From: Mesorhizobium sp. | Lineage (GTDB): Bacteria; Pseudomonadota; Alphaproteobacteria; Rhizobiales; Rhizobiaceae | Assembly: GCA_004020365.1 (NCBI GenBank) | Contig: SAQR01000003.1 | Coordinates: 124,001 to 188,000 of the forward strand | Direction of reading: 5' to 3' | DNA: 64,000 bases | In this document: piece by piece, positions 28,896 through 38,473 of the stretch | Layout: every line of letters starts with the position of its first letter | Numbering within the stretch: the stretch's first letter is position 1 | The notes under the pieces: model-generated | What the model was told of the DNA's origin: nothing | What the model saw: only the letters and a program-made list of their open reading frames with translations | Database searches by the model: none | Translations under genes and position numbers: made by a program

Positions 28896-29324
28896 TCAGG
28901 TTTTGACACCCACAGTCGTGACATCGGTAAGCGCAAATCCCGCATCTATGGTCAGGATCGGCGCCTGGTAGGATTTCGCAGTGGCATAATGGAAGCAGTC
29001 GGCAAGATTGAGCGCACTATTCCGTTCAGCGTCCGGATAGCGGTGCCGTCCATAGCGATCGAAGGCTTGCAGCGCGGCGGTCAACTCACGGCTCGAAATC
29101 GCCATGACCTGGACCCCGGCCGCTTCAAGAAACTCCTGCACCCGTGCTTCAGCTTCTGCCATGGGAATCCGCTTTTTGCGAAACAGCCCAACCGTCGCCT
29201 CCCATGCAGCCACGACCGATGTGATCGGCTGCGGCGAGCGCGCGGCGTCGAGCGCCGCCGCGAGATCCTCGGCCTCAGGCTCTTCCGTCATAATGGCGAT
29301 GATTGCAGACGCATCGACGAACAT
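28896..29324 (-). CDS. vapC: VapC-type PIN-domain RNase toxin
   Basis: 142 aa PIN-domain protein. The four acidic metal ligands of the family are visible: D4 (MFVDASA), E43 (AAWEATV), D109 (LADCFHY) and D127 (LTIDAGF). Such toxins cut tRNA or rRNA and stop translation. The start ATG shares one base with the stop of the upstream vapB gene (TGATG). Length normal. Confidence 0.92.
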   Translation of the reverse strand: MFVDASAIIAIMTEEPEAEDLAAALDAARSPQPITSVVAAWEATVGLFRKKRIPMAEAEARVQEFLEAAGVQVMAISSRELTAALQAFDRYGRHRYPDAERNSALNLADCFHYATAKSYQAPILTIDAGFALTDVTTVGVKT

Positions 29325-29563
29325 CAGTAGCCACCGCTGAGGTCATCGAAAAATGCCTTGTCCGCCGCGAGGCCGGTGTCTGGATAGGCCGCGATCTTCG
29401 CGCGCAAAGGCTTCAGCCGCTCCCACAGAGGGATCGCCTCCTCGGCGCGGCGCAATTCGTTCTCCAGGGCCAGCTTCACGGCAGCCGTCTTGTTCAAGCG
29501 CGTGCGCGCCGCCAGCTTTTCGGCAAGCCTGTTTACCTCTTCACTGCGAATGTTGAGCGGCAT
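29324..29563 (-). CDS. vapB: VapB-type antitoxin (PSK-like transcription factor)
   Basis: 79 aa from the ATG at 29563, which has an AGGAGA site; the frame is open to 29626 but the extension lacks a site. The N-terminus (MPLNIRSEEVNRLAEKLAARTRLNKTAAV, residues 1-29) is the short DNA-binding beta-helix unit of Rv0623/PSK-type VapB antitoxins; the C-terminus would wrap VapC. It should repress its own promoter, found just upstream at 29590-29618. Confidence 0.88.
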   Translation of the reverse strand: MPLNIRSEEVNRLAEKLAARTRLNKTAAVKLALENELRRAEEAIPLWERLKPLRAKIAAYPDTGLAADKAFFDDLSGGY

Positions 29564-29579
29564 AGCGAATTCTCCTGTG

Positions 29580-29618
29580 TGTAGACGTGAATATAGTAAC
29601 GCCAACACGCGATGGCAA
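29580..29618 (-). promoter_or_regulatory. vapBC promoter and candidate operator
   Basis: On the minus strand a -35 TTGCCA (29613-29618) and a -10 TATATT (29590-29595) are 17 bp apart. Overlapping the -10, TGTAGACGT (29580-29588) and ACGCCAACA (29599-29607) form an imperfect inverted repeat (7 of 9 matched) with a 10-bp spacer, suitable for VapB autorepression. Confidence 0.65.
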
Positions 29619-29690
29619 CCGTTCATGAGGAGAGCATAAGGTCTTGTGGGAGCGCTTCCTCAGCAATTTCGAGGACGCGCTCGAATGGCG

Positions 29691-30527
29691 TCAGGTTGGC
29701 CTGGCCACCTTGCCGCTGGCGATGAAATGCGGATTGGCAAAATCCACGTCATCGCTCTGGTCGCGCTTGCCGTAGGCCAGCGGCTGACCGTCGAGCGTGC
29801 GCGTCATGCCGCCTGCAGCGCGCAACACCGCGTCACCCGCCGCAGTGTCCCATTCCATGGTGCGCCCGAAGCGCGGGTAAACGTCGGCCTCGGCGCTGGC
29901 GACAAGACAGAATTTTAGCGAGGAGCCGACCGAGACGATCTCGGCAGCGCCGACCGTGCGGATATAGGCTTCGGTCTCCGGCGTATTGTGGGACCGGCTG
30001 GCGACGACGGTCAGTGGCGCCACACCCGCCCTAACCGAAATCGGCCGACGGCCGATGATCTGGTAATCGCCATTGATATCGATTGCTTCCGCCCTGCCCG
30101 GCCGGCCGGAAAAGAAGCGTCCGGTGCATGGCGCAAAGACCACACCGATCGCCGGCACGCCGTGGCGAACGAGCGCGATGTTGACGGTGAAGTCGGTCCT
30201 GCGGTTGACGAATTCCTTGGTGCCGTCGAGTGGGTCCACCAGGAAGAAGGCGTCATCGAGGTCGGGCGGCACGATGCCGGCCGATGCCTCTTCCTCAGCC
30301 ACGCAAGGAATATCGGGGAAGGCGGCGCGCAGTCCGGCGAGAATGATCTTTTCGCTCTCGCGATCGGCTTCGGTCACGGGCGAGGAGTCTGACTTCTGGT
30401 CGACCGCGCAGCCGGCATCAAAAACGCGCATCACCTCCCGCCCCGCCGCCAGGGCAAGGCGCTCGAAGACGCCGAGCATCAATTCGTCGTCAGATACCGC
30501 CGCCGCTATCGTATTGGTTTTCGGCAA
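29691..30527 (-). CDS. cysQ: 3'(2'),5'-bisphosphate nucleotidase CysQ
   Basis: 278 aa inositol-monophosphatase-fold enzyme that dephosphorylates PAP (and PAPS). Metal-binding motifs are [16 protein letters not shown] and [10 protein letters not shown], as in CysQ. The start overlaps the end of cysNC by 38 nt, so it is co-transcribed with sulfate activation. PAP is the by-product of PAPS-dependent sulfation or PAPS reduction, which explains the position. Confidence 0.93.
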   Translation of the reverse strand: MPKTNTIAAAVSDDELMLGVFERLALAAGREVMRVFDAGCAVDQKSDSSPVTEADRESEKIILAGLRAAFPDIPCVAEEEASAGIVPPDLDDAFFLVDPLDGTKEFVNRRTDFTVNIALVRHGVPAIGVVFAPCTGRFFSGRPGRAEAIDINGDYQIIGRRPISVRAGVAPLTVVASRSHNTPETEAYIRTVGAAEIVSVGSSLKFCLVASAEADVYPRFGRTMEWDTAAGDAVLRAAGGMTRTLDGQPLAYGKRDQSDDVDFANPHFIASGKVARPT

Positions 30528-32427
30528 TGTCGCGCTCGTTCAGCCAGAGTTCCAGGGCCTCTACCATCTCTTCGGCAGACTTGCCGAGTGTCTTGAGATG
30601 GATTTCGGGATTTTCCGGGGCTTCATACGGTGAATCGACGCCGGTGAAATTCTTGATTTCGCCATTCAACGCCCGCGCATAGAGGCCCTTCGGATCGCGT
30701 CTGGCGCATTCCTCAAACGGTGTGTCGACAAACACCTCGACGAATTCACCGCTGGCCATCAATTCCCTGGCCATGCGCCGCTCGGCGCTGAATGGCGAAA
30801 TGAAGGAAACAATGACGATCAGCCCGGCATCGGCCATCAGCCGCGCCACTTCGGCCACGCGGCGAATGTTTTCGACGCGGTCAGCGTCGGTGAAGCCAAG
30901 ATCGCGATTGAGCCCGTGGCGGACATTGTCGCCATCGAGGATGTAGGTGTGGCGACCGGTGGCGAACAGCTTCTTCTCGAAAAGATTGGCGATGGTCGAC
31001 TTGCCCGAGCCAGAGAGCCCGGTAAACCAGAACACGGCAGGCCGCTGGTTCTTCAGATCGGCGCGGCCGTGCTTGCCGACATCGAGCGATTGCCAGTGGA
31101 TGTTTTCGGCGCGGCGCAGCGAATGCAGGATCATGCCGGCGCCGACCGTGGCGTTGCTGATGCGGTCGATCAGGATGAAGGCGCCGGTCGTGCGATTCTC
31201 GGCGAAAATATCGAAGGCGATCGGCGCCCGCGTCGAGATATTGCAAATGCCGACCTCGTTCATTTCCAGCGACTTGGCCGCCTCATGGGCAAAGTCGTTG
31301 ACGTTGACGCGGTACTTCAGGTCGGTGACGGTAGCGCTGGTCTGATCGGTCTCCGTCCGAAGGATATAGGAGCGGCCCGGCAGCAGCGCGTGCTCGTCGA
31401 ACCAGACGATGTTGGCGGCGAACTGGTCGGCGACCTGCGGCCGCGCCGCAGGTGACACCAGCATGTTGCCGCGCGAGACCTCGACCTCGTCGTCGAGAAC
31501 AAGGGTGATGGCCTGACCTGCGACCGCCTGGCTCAGATCGCCGCCCTGCGAGACGATGCGCCTGACATGAGCGGACTTGCCGGATTTGGCGACAACGACC
31601 TCGTCGCCTGGTGAGACGGAGCCGGACGCAATCGTGCCGGCAAAACCGCGGAAATCGAGATTGGGGCGGTTCACATACTGTACCGGAAAACGGAACGGCA
31701 GTTCGACAACGGCTTCATCGACTGACACGGCTTCCAGATGTTCGATCAGCGTCGGGCCAGAATACCATTCTGTTCTATCGGAACGGCCCGTAACGTTGTC
31801 GCCATAGCGGGCCGACATCGGAATGGACACGATCGACTGGAAACCGAGTTCGCGTGAGAACTGCGCGTAGTCCTCAATGATCCGTTCGAACACCGCCTTG
31901 TCGAAGCCGACGAGATCGATCTTGTTGACGGCGAGCACGATGTGCCGGATGCCGAGCAGCGAGGCGATGATCGAGTGGCGCCTTGTCTGGCGCAGCACGC
32001 CCTGCCGGGCGTCGATCAGAACGATGGCCAGATCGGCGGTCGACGCGCCCGTCGCCATGTTGCGCGTGTATTGTTCGTGACCGGGTGTGTCGGCAACGAT
32101 GAATTTGCGTTTGGGCGTGGCGAAAAAGCGATAGGCGACATCGATGGTGATGCCCTGCTCGCGCTCGGCCTCGAGGCCATCGACCAGCAGCGCGAAATCG
32201 ACGTCGTCGCCCGTCGTCCCGTGCTTGCGCGAATCACGCTCGAGCGCAGCAAGCTGGTCCTCGAAAATCTGCTTGGTGTCCGAAAGCAGGCGCCCGATCA
32301 ACGTCGACTTGCCGTCGTCCACGGAACCACAGGTCAGGAAGCGCAGCAGCGATTTTTGTTCCTGCACCGCCAGATAGTCGCGAATGCCGTCGGTGGGGGC
32401 GAGGCTCTCGGCCGTGATGTGGCGCAT
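30490..32427 (-). CDS. cysNC: Bifunctional sulfate adenylyltransferase large subunit / APS kinase
   Basis: 645 aa fusion. The N-terminal GTPase (CysN) has GSVDDGKST (34-42), [12 protein letters not shown] (from 113) and NKID (168-171). The C-terminal APS kinase (about 463-640) has the P-loop GLSGSGKST (470-478), [15 protein letters not shown] and SFISPF with the active-site serine. With CysD it makes APS and then PAPS. The same layout occurs in NodQ of rhizobia. It follows cysD by 2 bp and runs into cysQ. Confidence 0.95.
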   Translation of the reverse strand: MRHITAESLAPTDGIRDYLAVQEQKSLLRFLTCGSVDDGKSTLIGRLLSDTKQIFEDQLAALERDSRKHGTTGDDVDFALLVDGLEAEREQGITIDVAYRFFATPKRKFIVADTPGHEQYTRNMATGASTADLAIVLIDARQGVLRQTRRHSIIASLLGIRHIVLAVNKIDLVGFDKAVFERIIEDYAQFSRELGFQSIVSIPMSARYGDNVTGRSDRTEWYSGPTLIEHLEAVSVDEAVVELPFRFPVQYVNRPNLDFRGFAGTIASGSVSPGDEVVVAKSGKSAHVRRIVSQGGDLSQAVAGQAITLVLDDEVEVSRGNMLVSPAARPQVADQFAANIVWFDEHALLPGRSYILRTETDQTSATVTDLKYRVNVNDFAHEAAKSLEMNEVGICNISTRAPIAFDIFAENRTTGAFILIDRISNATVGAGMILHSLRRAENIHWQSLDVGKHGRADLKNQRPAVFWFTGLSGSGKSTIANLFEKKLFATGRHTYILDGDNVRHGLNRDLGFTDADRVENIRRVAEVARLMADAGLIVIVSFISPFSAERRMARELMASGEFVEVFVDTPFEECARRDPKGLYARALNGEIKNFTGVDSPYEAPENPEIHLKTLGKSAEEMVEALELWLNERDIAENQYDSGGGI

Positions 32428-32429
32428 GC

Positions 32430-33335
32430 TCAGAAATACCCCTCGCGCTTCTTCTTTTCCATCGAGCCGGCTTCATCACGGTCGATCAGGCGGCCCTGCC
32501 GTTCGGAGGTGCGCGCCGTGAGCATTTCGCCGACAATGGCCTCCAGCGTGTCGGCGGCCGATTCGATCGCGCCGGTCAGTGGATAGCAGCCGAGCGTGCG
32601 GAACCGCACCAGCCGGTTCTCCACCGTCTCGCCGGGACGCAACTCCATGCGGTCGTCATCCCTCAGAATGAGCATGCCGTCACGTTCGACGACCGGCCGC
32701 TCCTTGGCGAAATAGAGCGGCACGATCGGGATGTCTTCCTGGAGAATGTACTGCCAGATATCGAGTTCCGTCCAGTTCGACAACGGAAAGACGCGGATCG
32801 ATTCACCGGTTGCGATGCGGGTGTTGAATATCTTCCACATCTCCGGCCGCTGGTTCTTCGGATCCCAGGCGTGCTGGGCATTGCGGAAAGAGAAGATCCG
32901 CTCCTTGGCGCGCGATTTCTCCTCGTCGCGCCGCGCCCCACCGAAGGCTGCATCGAAGCCGTATTTGTCGAGCGCCTGGCGCAGCGCCACGGTCTTCATC
33001 ACATGCGTATGGGTGTTGGAGCCATGGTCGAAGGGATTGATATTTTCGCGCACACCATCGCCATTGACATGGACCAGGAGATCGAAGCCGAGTTTTTGCG
33101 CCATCTGATCGCGAAAGGCGATCATCTCGCGGAATTTCCAGGTCGTGTCGACGTGGAGAAAGGGAAAGGGCGGCTTGGCCGGATAGAACGCCTTCATCGC
33201 AAGATGCATCAGCACGGAGGAATCCTTGCCGACCGAATAGAGCATGACCGGCTTGGCGAAGGTCGCCGCAACCTCGCGAAAGATATGGATGGATTCGGCT
33301 TCAAGCCGCTGCAGATGCGTAAGCGCGATGTTCAT
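32430..33335 (-). CDS. cysD: Sulfate adenylyltransferase small subunit CysD
   Basis: 301 aa PAPS-reductase-fold protein that adenylates sulfate using ATP, driven by GTP hydrolysis on CysN. The nucleotide-binding loop is [13 protein letters not shown] (about 34-46), and the C-terminus [23 protein letters not shown] is split here as two family blocks typical of CysD. First gene of cysD-cysNC-cysQ. The 244 bp upstream, to the polymerase gene, show no gene. Confidence 0.95.
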   Translation of the reverse strand: MNIALTHLQRLEAESIHIFREVAATFAKPVMLYSVGKDSSVLMHLAMKAFYPAKPPFPFLHVDTTWKFREMIAFRDQMAQKLGFDLLVHVNGDGVRENINPFDHGSNTHTHVMKTVALRQALDKYGFDAAFGGARRDEEKSRAKERIFSFRNAQHAWDPKNQRPEMWKIFNTRIATGESIRVFPLSNWTELDIWQYILQEDIPIVPLYFAKERPVVERDGMLILRDDDRMELRPGETVENRLVRFRTLGCYPLTGAIESAADTLEAIVGEMLTARTSERQGRLIDRDEAGSMEKKKREGYF

Positions 33336-33579
33336 GGACTTTTAGCGTTCTCTCGTGCCGCCCGAATCTTGCATCGATGCATTAGGCGCAATTTTCAGCG
33401 GCCCGTCCAAGCTTCACTTCTGGGCGATGTTCTTTTCGTGCAGGCGTTCTAGCAGATCGCCATTATCTATAACAATGCAAGACAGGCCTGCGGCGGAGTG
33501 GTTCGAGAATGAATTTTCCACGCAGGGACCGGAACCCGGAAATTCCTGCCCCAGATCGCAAAGCCGTCGCCAGCAGGCG

Positions 33580-34899
33580 CTAGGACGGCGTTCCAATGGG
33601 AACAAGTAGTCTTTCACCGTTGTGGTCGATCTCGATCAATTCACTCTTCCGGGCCGAACGGGCTGCAAATCCTTTGTGGAAGATAATGGCGTTCATAAAG
33701 GCAAACGTCATTGCAAGCGCCTCGGTCCGCAGGGGATAATCGACGAGTGAATGAATGAGAAGAAACGACACGGAGAGAAACGCCGCCTTTTGAAGGGGAT
33801 CGCGACGAACTCTAGTAAGCGCCACAAAAAGCATCACGAAATAAAGCGCCATCAATAGAACAGCAAGAACTCCGCCTTCGAAAGCTATTTCAAGATACTC
33901 GTTGTGAGCATGATTTACGTATTGCTTGAAAATCATCTCTTCTTTTTCATATATCTGGTAGGCCTTTTGAAAATTCCCAAACCCAACGCCGGTGGCCCAA
34001 TTCTCTTTGATCCCCTCAGTGGTGGTGCGAGCAAACTCTCCTCGCCCGAAATCTCGGTCAATCACTTCGGCCTCGATCTTCGTCCATGCGCCTATCGTAA
34101 ACACTGAAAGTGCTATGAAAACGGCAACGATGCCAATCCCACTCACTCTGGAACGCGTTGAAAGAAAGATTATGGATAGCACGGTAGTGGCCAATCCGAT
34201 CAGAACGCCGGCACGCGAACCAACGGCCAAAAGGAGCAGCAAAAGCGTGGCCAGCCCGAGCGATCCGGACAACAGATGCCCGCGAAACAGCCCATAATAA
34301 ACGACGAAGGGGATAGAAACAAAAAGTAACGCCGCAAAATGATTCTCGTTGGCAAAAAGCCCGGCGTTTATCGTAAAAGGCAACAATCCTTCTATGGCGA
34401 TGTCGTCCGAAAGCGAGTATTGAATCGCGCCTGCCAAGCCGTTGCAGATAACACCCACAAAAAAGAACGGCAGAAGGGCCTGGACCTGCTCGGCACGCAA
34501 ACGCAAAACGCTAAGAAAAAACGCTGCTAACGCCACCAGATACAACAGACATTCGATCGTCCGTCCAACGCCGACACTGACAAAACGAAATCGGGTTTCT
34601 CCAACCAGCCCGGAATCTGCGAGCAGCAGTTCCGGACGCAATCCGCTGAATATCGCCGCAGGCAGCGGAACGATTTGCAATCCCACCAGCGCCACAGCGA
34701 AGATGAGCAGCCACAGAACAGAATGGGGGATTCTTTGGCCAGAGGCCTGTGAAAAGACCAACGCTGCCGAGACGATTGCCGCGACCTCGATCAGCGTGTC
34801 CGTGTAAAGCCCGCTCGCAGTGCCGCCGCCGATCAGCAGCGATATAAACAGAATCGATCCGAGGAGATATTTATCCCATTCCGATGGCCGGTCGCTCAA
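33580..34899 (-). CDS. O-antigen ligase/polymerase-like membrane protein (Wzy family)
   Basis: About 439 aa with ten or more hydrophobic helices. The periplasmic loop and helix NHAHNEYLEIAFEGG matches the O-antigen ligase/Wzy_C family, which polymerises or ligates undecaprenyl-linked sugar repeats. No in-frame ATG exists near the N-terminus; the TTG at 34897-34899 overlaps the stop of the preceding TPR gene (TTGA) and is the best start. The open frame reaches 35109, but that part overlaps the TPR gene. Last gene of the wza-wzc operon, so a Wzy-type polymerase is more likely than a ligase. Confidence 0.78.
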   Translation of the reverse strand: MSDRPSEWDKYLLGSILFISLLIGGGTASGLYTDTLIEVAAIVSAALVFSQASGQRIPHSVLWLLIFAVALVGLQIVPLPAAIFSGLRPELLLADSGLVGETRFRFVSVGVGRTIECLLYLVALAAFFLSVLRLRAEQVQALLPFFFVGVICNGLAGAIQYSLSDDIAIEGLLPFTINAGLFANENHFAALLFVSIPFVVYYGLFRGHLLSGSLGLATLLLLLLAVGSRAGVLIGLATTVLSIIFLSTRSRVSGIGIVAVFIALSVFTIGAWTKIEAEVIDRDFGRGEFARTTTEGIKENWATGVGFGNFQKAYQIYEKEEMIFKQYVNHAHNEYLEIAFEGGVLAVLLMALYFVMLFVALTRVRRDPLQKAAFLSVSFLLIHSLVDYPLRTEALAMTFAFMNAIIFHKGFAARSARKSELIEIDHNGERLLVPIGTPS

Positions 34900-36155
34900 G
34901 ATGAAAGTCTCTCGATGGACAGTTTGTGCATTACCAACGTGCCGACGTAGCGAAAGCGCCAGCTCTCGGCAATGGCGGCAGTTTCCAGCTTCAATAATTG
35001 CATGGGGCACCCGGCCGCTCCCACCGAAAACTCCTGACCGAGCGCCTGGCGATTGTATGTACCCTCCGGAATATTGAACCGCGTTGTTTCGCTGTCTGCA
35101 CCCACGCACCAGATCGACCAGAACAATTCCTTTGGAAGCTTCAGGTTTCTTGCAGAAGCAAGCAAGGAAATCTTGTACGAACCCGGAGGCAATTCAATAT
35201 ACTGCGAAAGCGCTGCATGCTTGACCGGCGTATTCAAGAACCGCACCGTCGCCCCACCCTCGCCTTCGACGGAATCGTCCGATGCTGAAAACGCAATTTC
35301 TAGGCCCGGCTGGTCGTGGACTTGCCAATCGAAAGGCTTGCCGCTTCGCACCGGTTCAAAGGTACTGTTGAAAATATACCCGCCCAATTTCCGTTCCTGA
35401 TCTGACAGACTGAAAAGGAACAACCGATACGCCCGTTCATATTCCTTTTGACCAATGTACCCTTTGATCACAGCAGACACTTCGTTCGGATTTGGTGGCG
35501 CACTCGACCCAGTCAAATCGAGCAGCAGCCGATTTGCCAAATCAAGCCCGGCGGGGGTTTTGCCCAGCGCGACGAGCAGATCGGCCCTCCAGGGCGCCGC
35601 GGCCCTGATGGCTGCCAGCACAGCCTGGTATCCATCGGGGTTCGAGAGGATTGTCGGCAGCCCCTCGGCGATCGCCGGAAATTGATTTGGCCATCGCCGC
35701 AGCAAGATATCGATCTCGCCGACGGCCCCAGACAGATCGCCTGTTTCGATCGAGCGGCCTATTGACCTCTGGAGCGCGTGGATCTCAGTCTTGGACAATT
35801 TTCGGGCTTGGTCGAAAAATTCATAGGCCCGATCTTCTTCACCCTTTCGGTACTTGATCTCGCCGATCAGGCTATAGAGACGCGCGTCCGCAAGGTCAAA
35901 GCGAAGGGCGCTTTCGATCCTGGCAAGCATTGCGTCGAGATCGGGAGCGTTGCTCGCATCGTTCAGGTCGTTGGTGATCTCGCCTATCAAAGCATTGACG
36001 TTCAACGGATCCAGCGCGAGGGAAACGGTTGGCGTTTCAGTTTCAAGAAACCGACTTAGCCCGATCGACGAAGCCGCCAACGCTAGAACGGATGCGACGA
36101 ACCAAACGCCTGAACGCCGAAGATTTCGCATAAGCGGGCTGGTCTGCTCCATCAT
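34896..36155 (-). CDS. Membrane-anchored TPR-like protein of the exopolysaccharide operon, function unknown
   Basis: 419 aa. One N-terminal membrane helix (about 17-34), then helical repeats resembling TPR units (for example DARLYSLIGEIKYRKGEEDRAYEFFDQARKL split across residues 85-115), and a C-terminal beta-rich part of about 150 aa (from KLGGYIFNSTFEP) that resembles a carbohydrate-binding jelly roll. The chosen ATG at 36155 has a GAGGG site; the frame opens at a TTG at 36170. It overlaps the 3' end of the kinase gene by 113 nt and leads into the polymerase by a TTGA overlap. Probably helps polymerise or release the polysaccharide. I do not know a named family. Confidence 0.75.
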   Translation of the reverse strand: MMEQTSPLMRNLRRSGVWFVASVLALAASSIGLSRFLETETPTVSLALDPLNVNALIGEITNDLNDASNAPDLDAMLARIESALRFDLADARLYSLIGEIKYRKGEEDRAYEFFDQARKLSKTEIHALQRSIGRSIETGDLSGAVGEIDILLRRWPNQFPAIAEGLPTILSNPDGYQAVLAAIRAAAPWRADLLVALGKTPAGLDLANRLLLDLTGSSAPPNPNEVSAVIKGYIGQKEYERAYRLFLFSLSDQERKLGGYIFNSTFEPVRSGKPFDWQVHDQPGLEIAFSASDDSVEGEGGATVRFLNTPVKHAALSQYIELPPGSYKISLLASARNLKLPKELFWSIWCVGADSETTRFNIPEGTYNRQALGQEFSVGAAGCPMQLLKLETAAIAESWRFRYVGTLVMHKLSIERLSS

Positions 36156-38433
36156 CGACTTTGCCCTCAATTTTCGGGGTACTCGTGCCGTAATCGTAAT
36201 ACTGGTAGTTCATATATTTGTAGGCGTAGTTGTAGTCGAACTTGTTCACTGCAAACTTCGACATGGCGGCTCCGACCACGTTCGCGCCGGCAGATCGCAG
36301 GCGCTTCAACGCTGTCTTCGCCGACTTGCGCGTGACCTGATTGGTAGAAATGACCATCAATGTCCCCTCGGCAAGCCGGCTGAGGATGGGCGCATCTGAA
36401 AGGCCGACGACCGGCGGGGCATCGATTATGACAAGATCGAAGCGCTTTCCGAGATTGGTAACGATCAGCGCCATTTTTGGCGAAGAGAGCAGATCCGCAG
36501 GGTTCGGCGGGATCGTTCCGGACGTCAGAACGGTTACGTTAGGATATTTCGTCGCCCTGAAAATGTTGGCCAGATCTTCCTTGCGAACGGTGTTCGTCAG
36601 GAGATTGCTCAGCCCAATGGTGTTGTCGAGACCAAACAGCCGATGAAGATTGGGCTTTCGGAGATCGCCGTCGACGATCAGAACCCTGGCGCCGAGAGCT
36701 GCAAAATCCTGCCCGAGCTTGAACGAGGTAGTCGACTTGCCTTCCGAGGGTTCCGAACTCGTGACCAACAGCGATCGCGGCGCACCTTCGGCGCCGGAGA
36801 ACTGCAATGACGTTCGAAGCGAACGGTAGGCTTCGGACAGTCCTGATTTCTGATCGGCGATGCTGGCAATCAATTCCCGGTCATCGACGTGCGGCAGGAT
36901 GCCGAGCATCGCCAATCCCAATTCCTTTTCGATCTGCTCAGGATTGGTGAAGGTGTTATTCAACAACTCAATTATGTAAATTATTGATGCGCCGAGTGCC
37001 AGGAAAAGAGCCAGCGCGATCGCAAGATTGATAATCAGGCGAGGAGAATAGGGGAAATCTGGTCGCGTCGCGAGATCAACGATCGCGGCACTTTGTGTCT
37101 TGAGCTCGGAACTCACGCCGACCTCGTTCAACTTGGCAATCAGGTTATCATATTGCGAGCGATTTGAATCAACTTCCCGTTTCAAGATGGTGTATTTAAT
37201 GTTCTTATCGTTGAAGATGACTTGCTGCATCTCCATCTCGGCAAGTTTTGACTTAAGGTCGGATTCCTTGTTTTGAGCCTCCTGGTATTTCTGCCGCAGT
37301 GAATCGGTAATATTCAAAACGCCGTTGTTATAAAGCCGCTGCAGTTCCTTGATCTGCGCCTGAAGCTGCTGCATCTCTGGAAAACCGGGCTTCAATATGC
37401 CCAACTTCTGCTGGTACTGGCTGGTCAAATCCGACAGCTTCTCGGTGATTTTCTGCAGACCCTCGCTTTCCAAGACTGGGCCGAGGCTCGATCCCCGACC
37501 TTTGTCTATCTGGTCTACCATGCGCCCGGCATCGAGACGTTCCTGGATTGCTGTCGCGAGAGCGGCGTTGAGAGTCTCGATGTTCGACCCTATCAGCGAT
37601 TTTTCTTCGCCGGTTATCGTGATGCCCGCATCCTTTGCGTAGGCGACGAGCTCCTCTTCGGACTTCTGAAGCTTTTGCTTTACCTGTAAAACCTGTTCCT
37701 GGATGAATTGCCGCGCAAGGTCTGACGTTTCGCTGGTCTGGTCGAGGCGCTGGTCGATAAAACTTTGCGCAACTTGATTGGCTATATCCGTTGCATATTT
37801 CGGGTTCTGGTCAGCAAACGTAATCGACAGCAGGCTTGTATTGGTGACCAGCGCGACTGAGAGATTGTCTAGAATACGCTTGATCGCAATTTCCTCACGT
37901 TGCTCCGGGGTCTTCTCCTCTATGGAAGGCGATTTGGAAATTCCGAACGCACGATAGAAGATATTGCTAGGCGAGAAGTTCGGGGTCGGAAACAGGAAAT
38001 CCGGCTTTTCGCTGAGCCCCAGTTGGAATGCCACCCGTTGCGCCAATGCGCGGCTTTTGAGCTTTTCACGGGCGGTTTGAAAGGCCCGCAGGTCGCTGCT
38101 TTCAGAAACCACCTCGATGTCCTGGAACACCTTGGCCGAAGGAACCAGCACTTCCAATTGAGCAGTTGCCCGATATTTTGGCGTTTGCATCATGGTGACG
38201 ACGATGCCGGCGACAAGCCCGCCTGCTACCATCATCACTATCAGCCACCGATACTGAACAGCATAAAACAAAAGCTTGAGTGGATTGAAGCCCTCGTCCT
38301 GCTCGGAGTGATCGCGACCATAGGGGCTATAGTTTTGCGCACCGTCATAATACAGGTCGGCAGACAAGGCTTGGCCATGTCCTGGGCCTGCAATTTGATG
38401 CTGTCTATTGCGATCGAGCATGGTGCGTAGCAA
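36043..38433 (-). CDS. Wzc-type polysaccharide co-polymerase with BY-kinase domain
   Basis: 796 aa. Membrane helices at about 63-82 and 465-489 enclose a large periplasmic Wzz domain with coiled coils (about 230-440). The cytoplasmic tyrosine kinase has Walker A SSEPSEGKSTTS (559-570), A' VLIVDGDLRKP (584-594) and Walker B LVIIDAPPV (667-675). A tyrosine cluster YNYAYKYMNYQYYDY (734-748) is the autophosphorylation tail. It controls chain length and export of exopolysaccharide together with the Wza-like protein 40 bp upstream. After the tyrosine cluster there is an unusual basic tail of about 45 residues, encoded in the overlap with the next gene. Confidence 0.92.
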   Translation of the reverse strand: MLRTMLDRNRQHQIAGPGHGQALSADLYYDGAQNYSPYGRDHSEQDEGFNPLKLLFYAVQYRWLIVMMVAGGLVAGIVVTMMQTPKYRATAQLEVLVPSAKVFQDIEVVSESSDLRAFQTAREKLKSRALAQRVAFQLGLSEKPDFLFPTPNFSPSNIFYRAFGISKSPSIEEKTPEQREEIAIKRILDNLSVALVTNTSLLSITFADQNPKYATDIANQVAQSFIDQRLDQTSETSDLARQFIQEQVLQVKQKLQKSEEELVAYAKDAGITITGEEKSLIGSNIETLNAALATAIQERLDAGRMVDQIDKGRGSSLGPVLESEGLQKITEKLSDLTSQYQQKLGILKPGFPEMQQLQAQIKELQRLYNNGVLNITDSLRQKYQEAQNKESDLKSKLAEMEMQQVIFNDKNIKYTILKREVDSNRSQYDNLIAKLNEVGVSSELKTQSAAIVDLATRPDFPYSPRLIINLAIALALFLALGASIIYIIELLNNTFTNPEQIEKELGLAMLGILPHVDDRELIASIADQKSGLSEAYRSLRTSLQFSGAEGAPRSLLVTSSEPSEGKSTTSFKLGQDFAALGARVLIVDGDLRKPNLHRLFGLDNTIGLSNLLTNTVRKEDLANIFRATKYPNVTVLTSGTIPPNPADLLSSPKMALIVTNLGKRFDLVIIDAPPVVGLSDAPILSRLAEGTLMVISTNQVTRKSAKTALKRLRSAGANVVGAAMSKFAVNKFDYNYAYKYMNYQYYDYGTSTPKIEGKVDDGADQPAYAKSSAFRRLVRRIRSSVGGFVDRAKSVS

Positions 38434-38473
38434 TCCTGGGGTTGTCTGCGTCCTGAATTCTGACGGGCAATGA

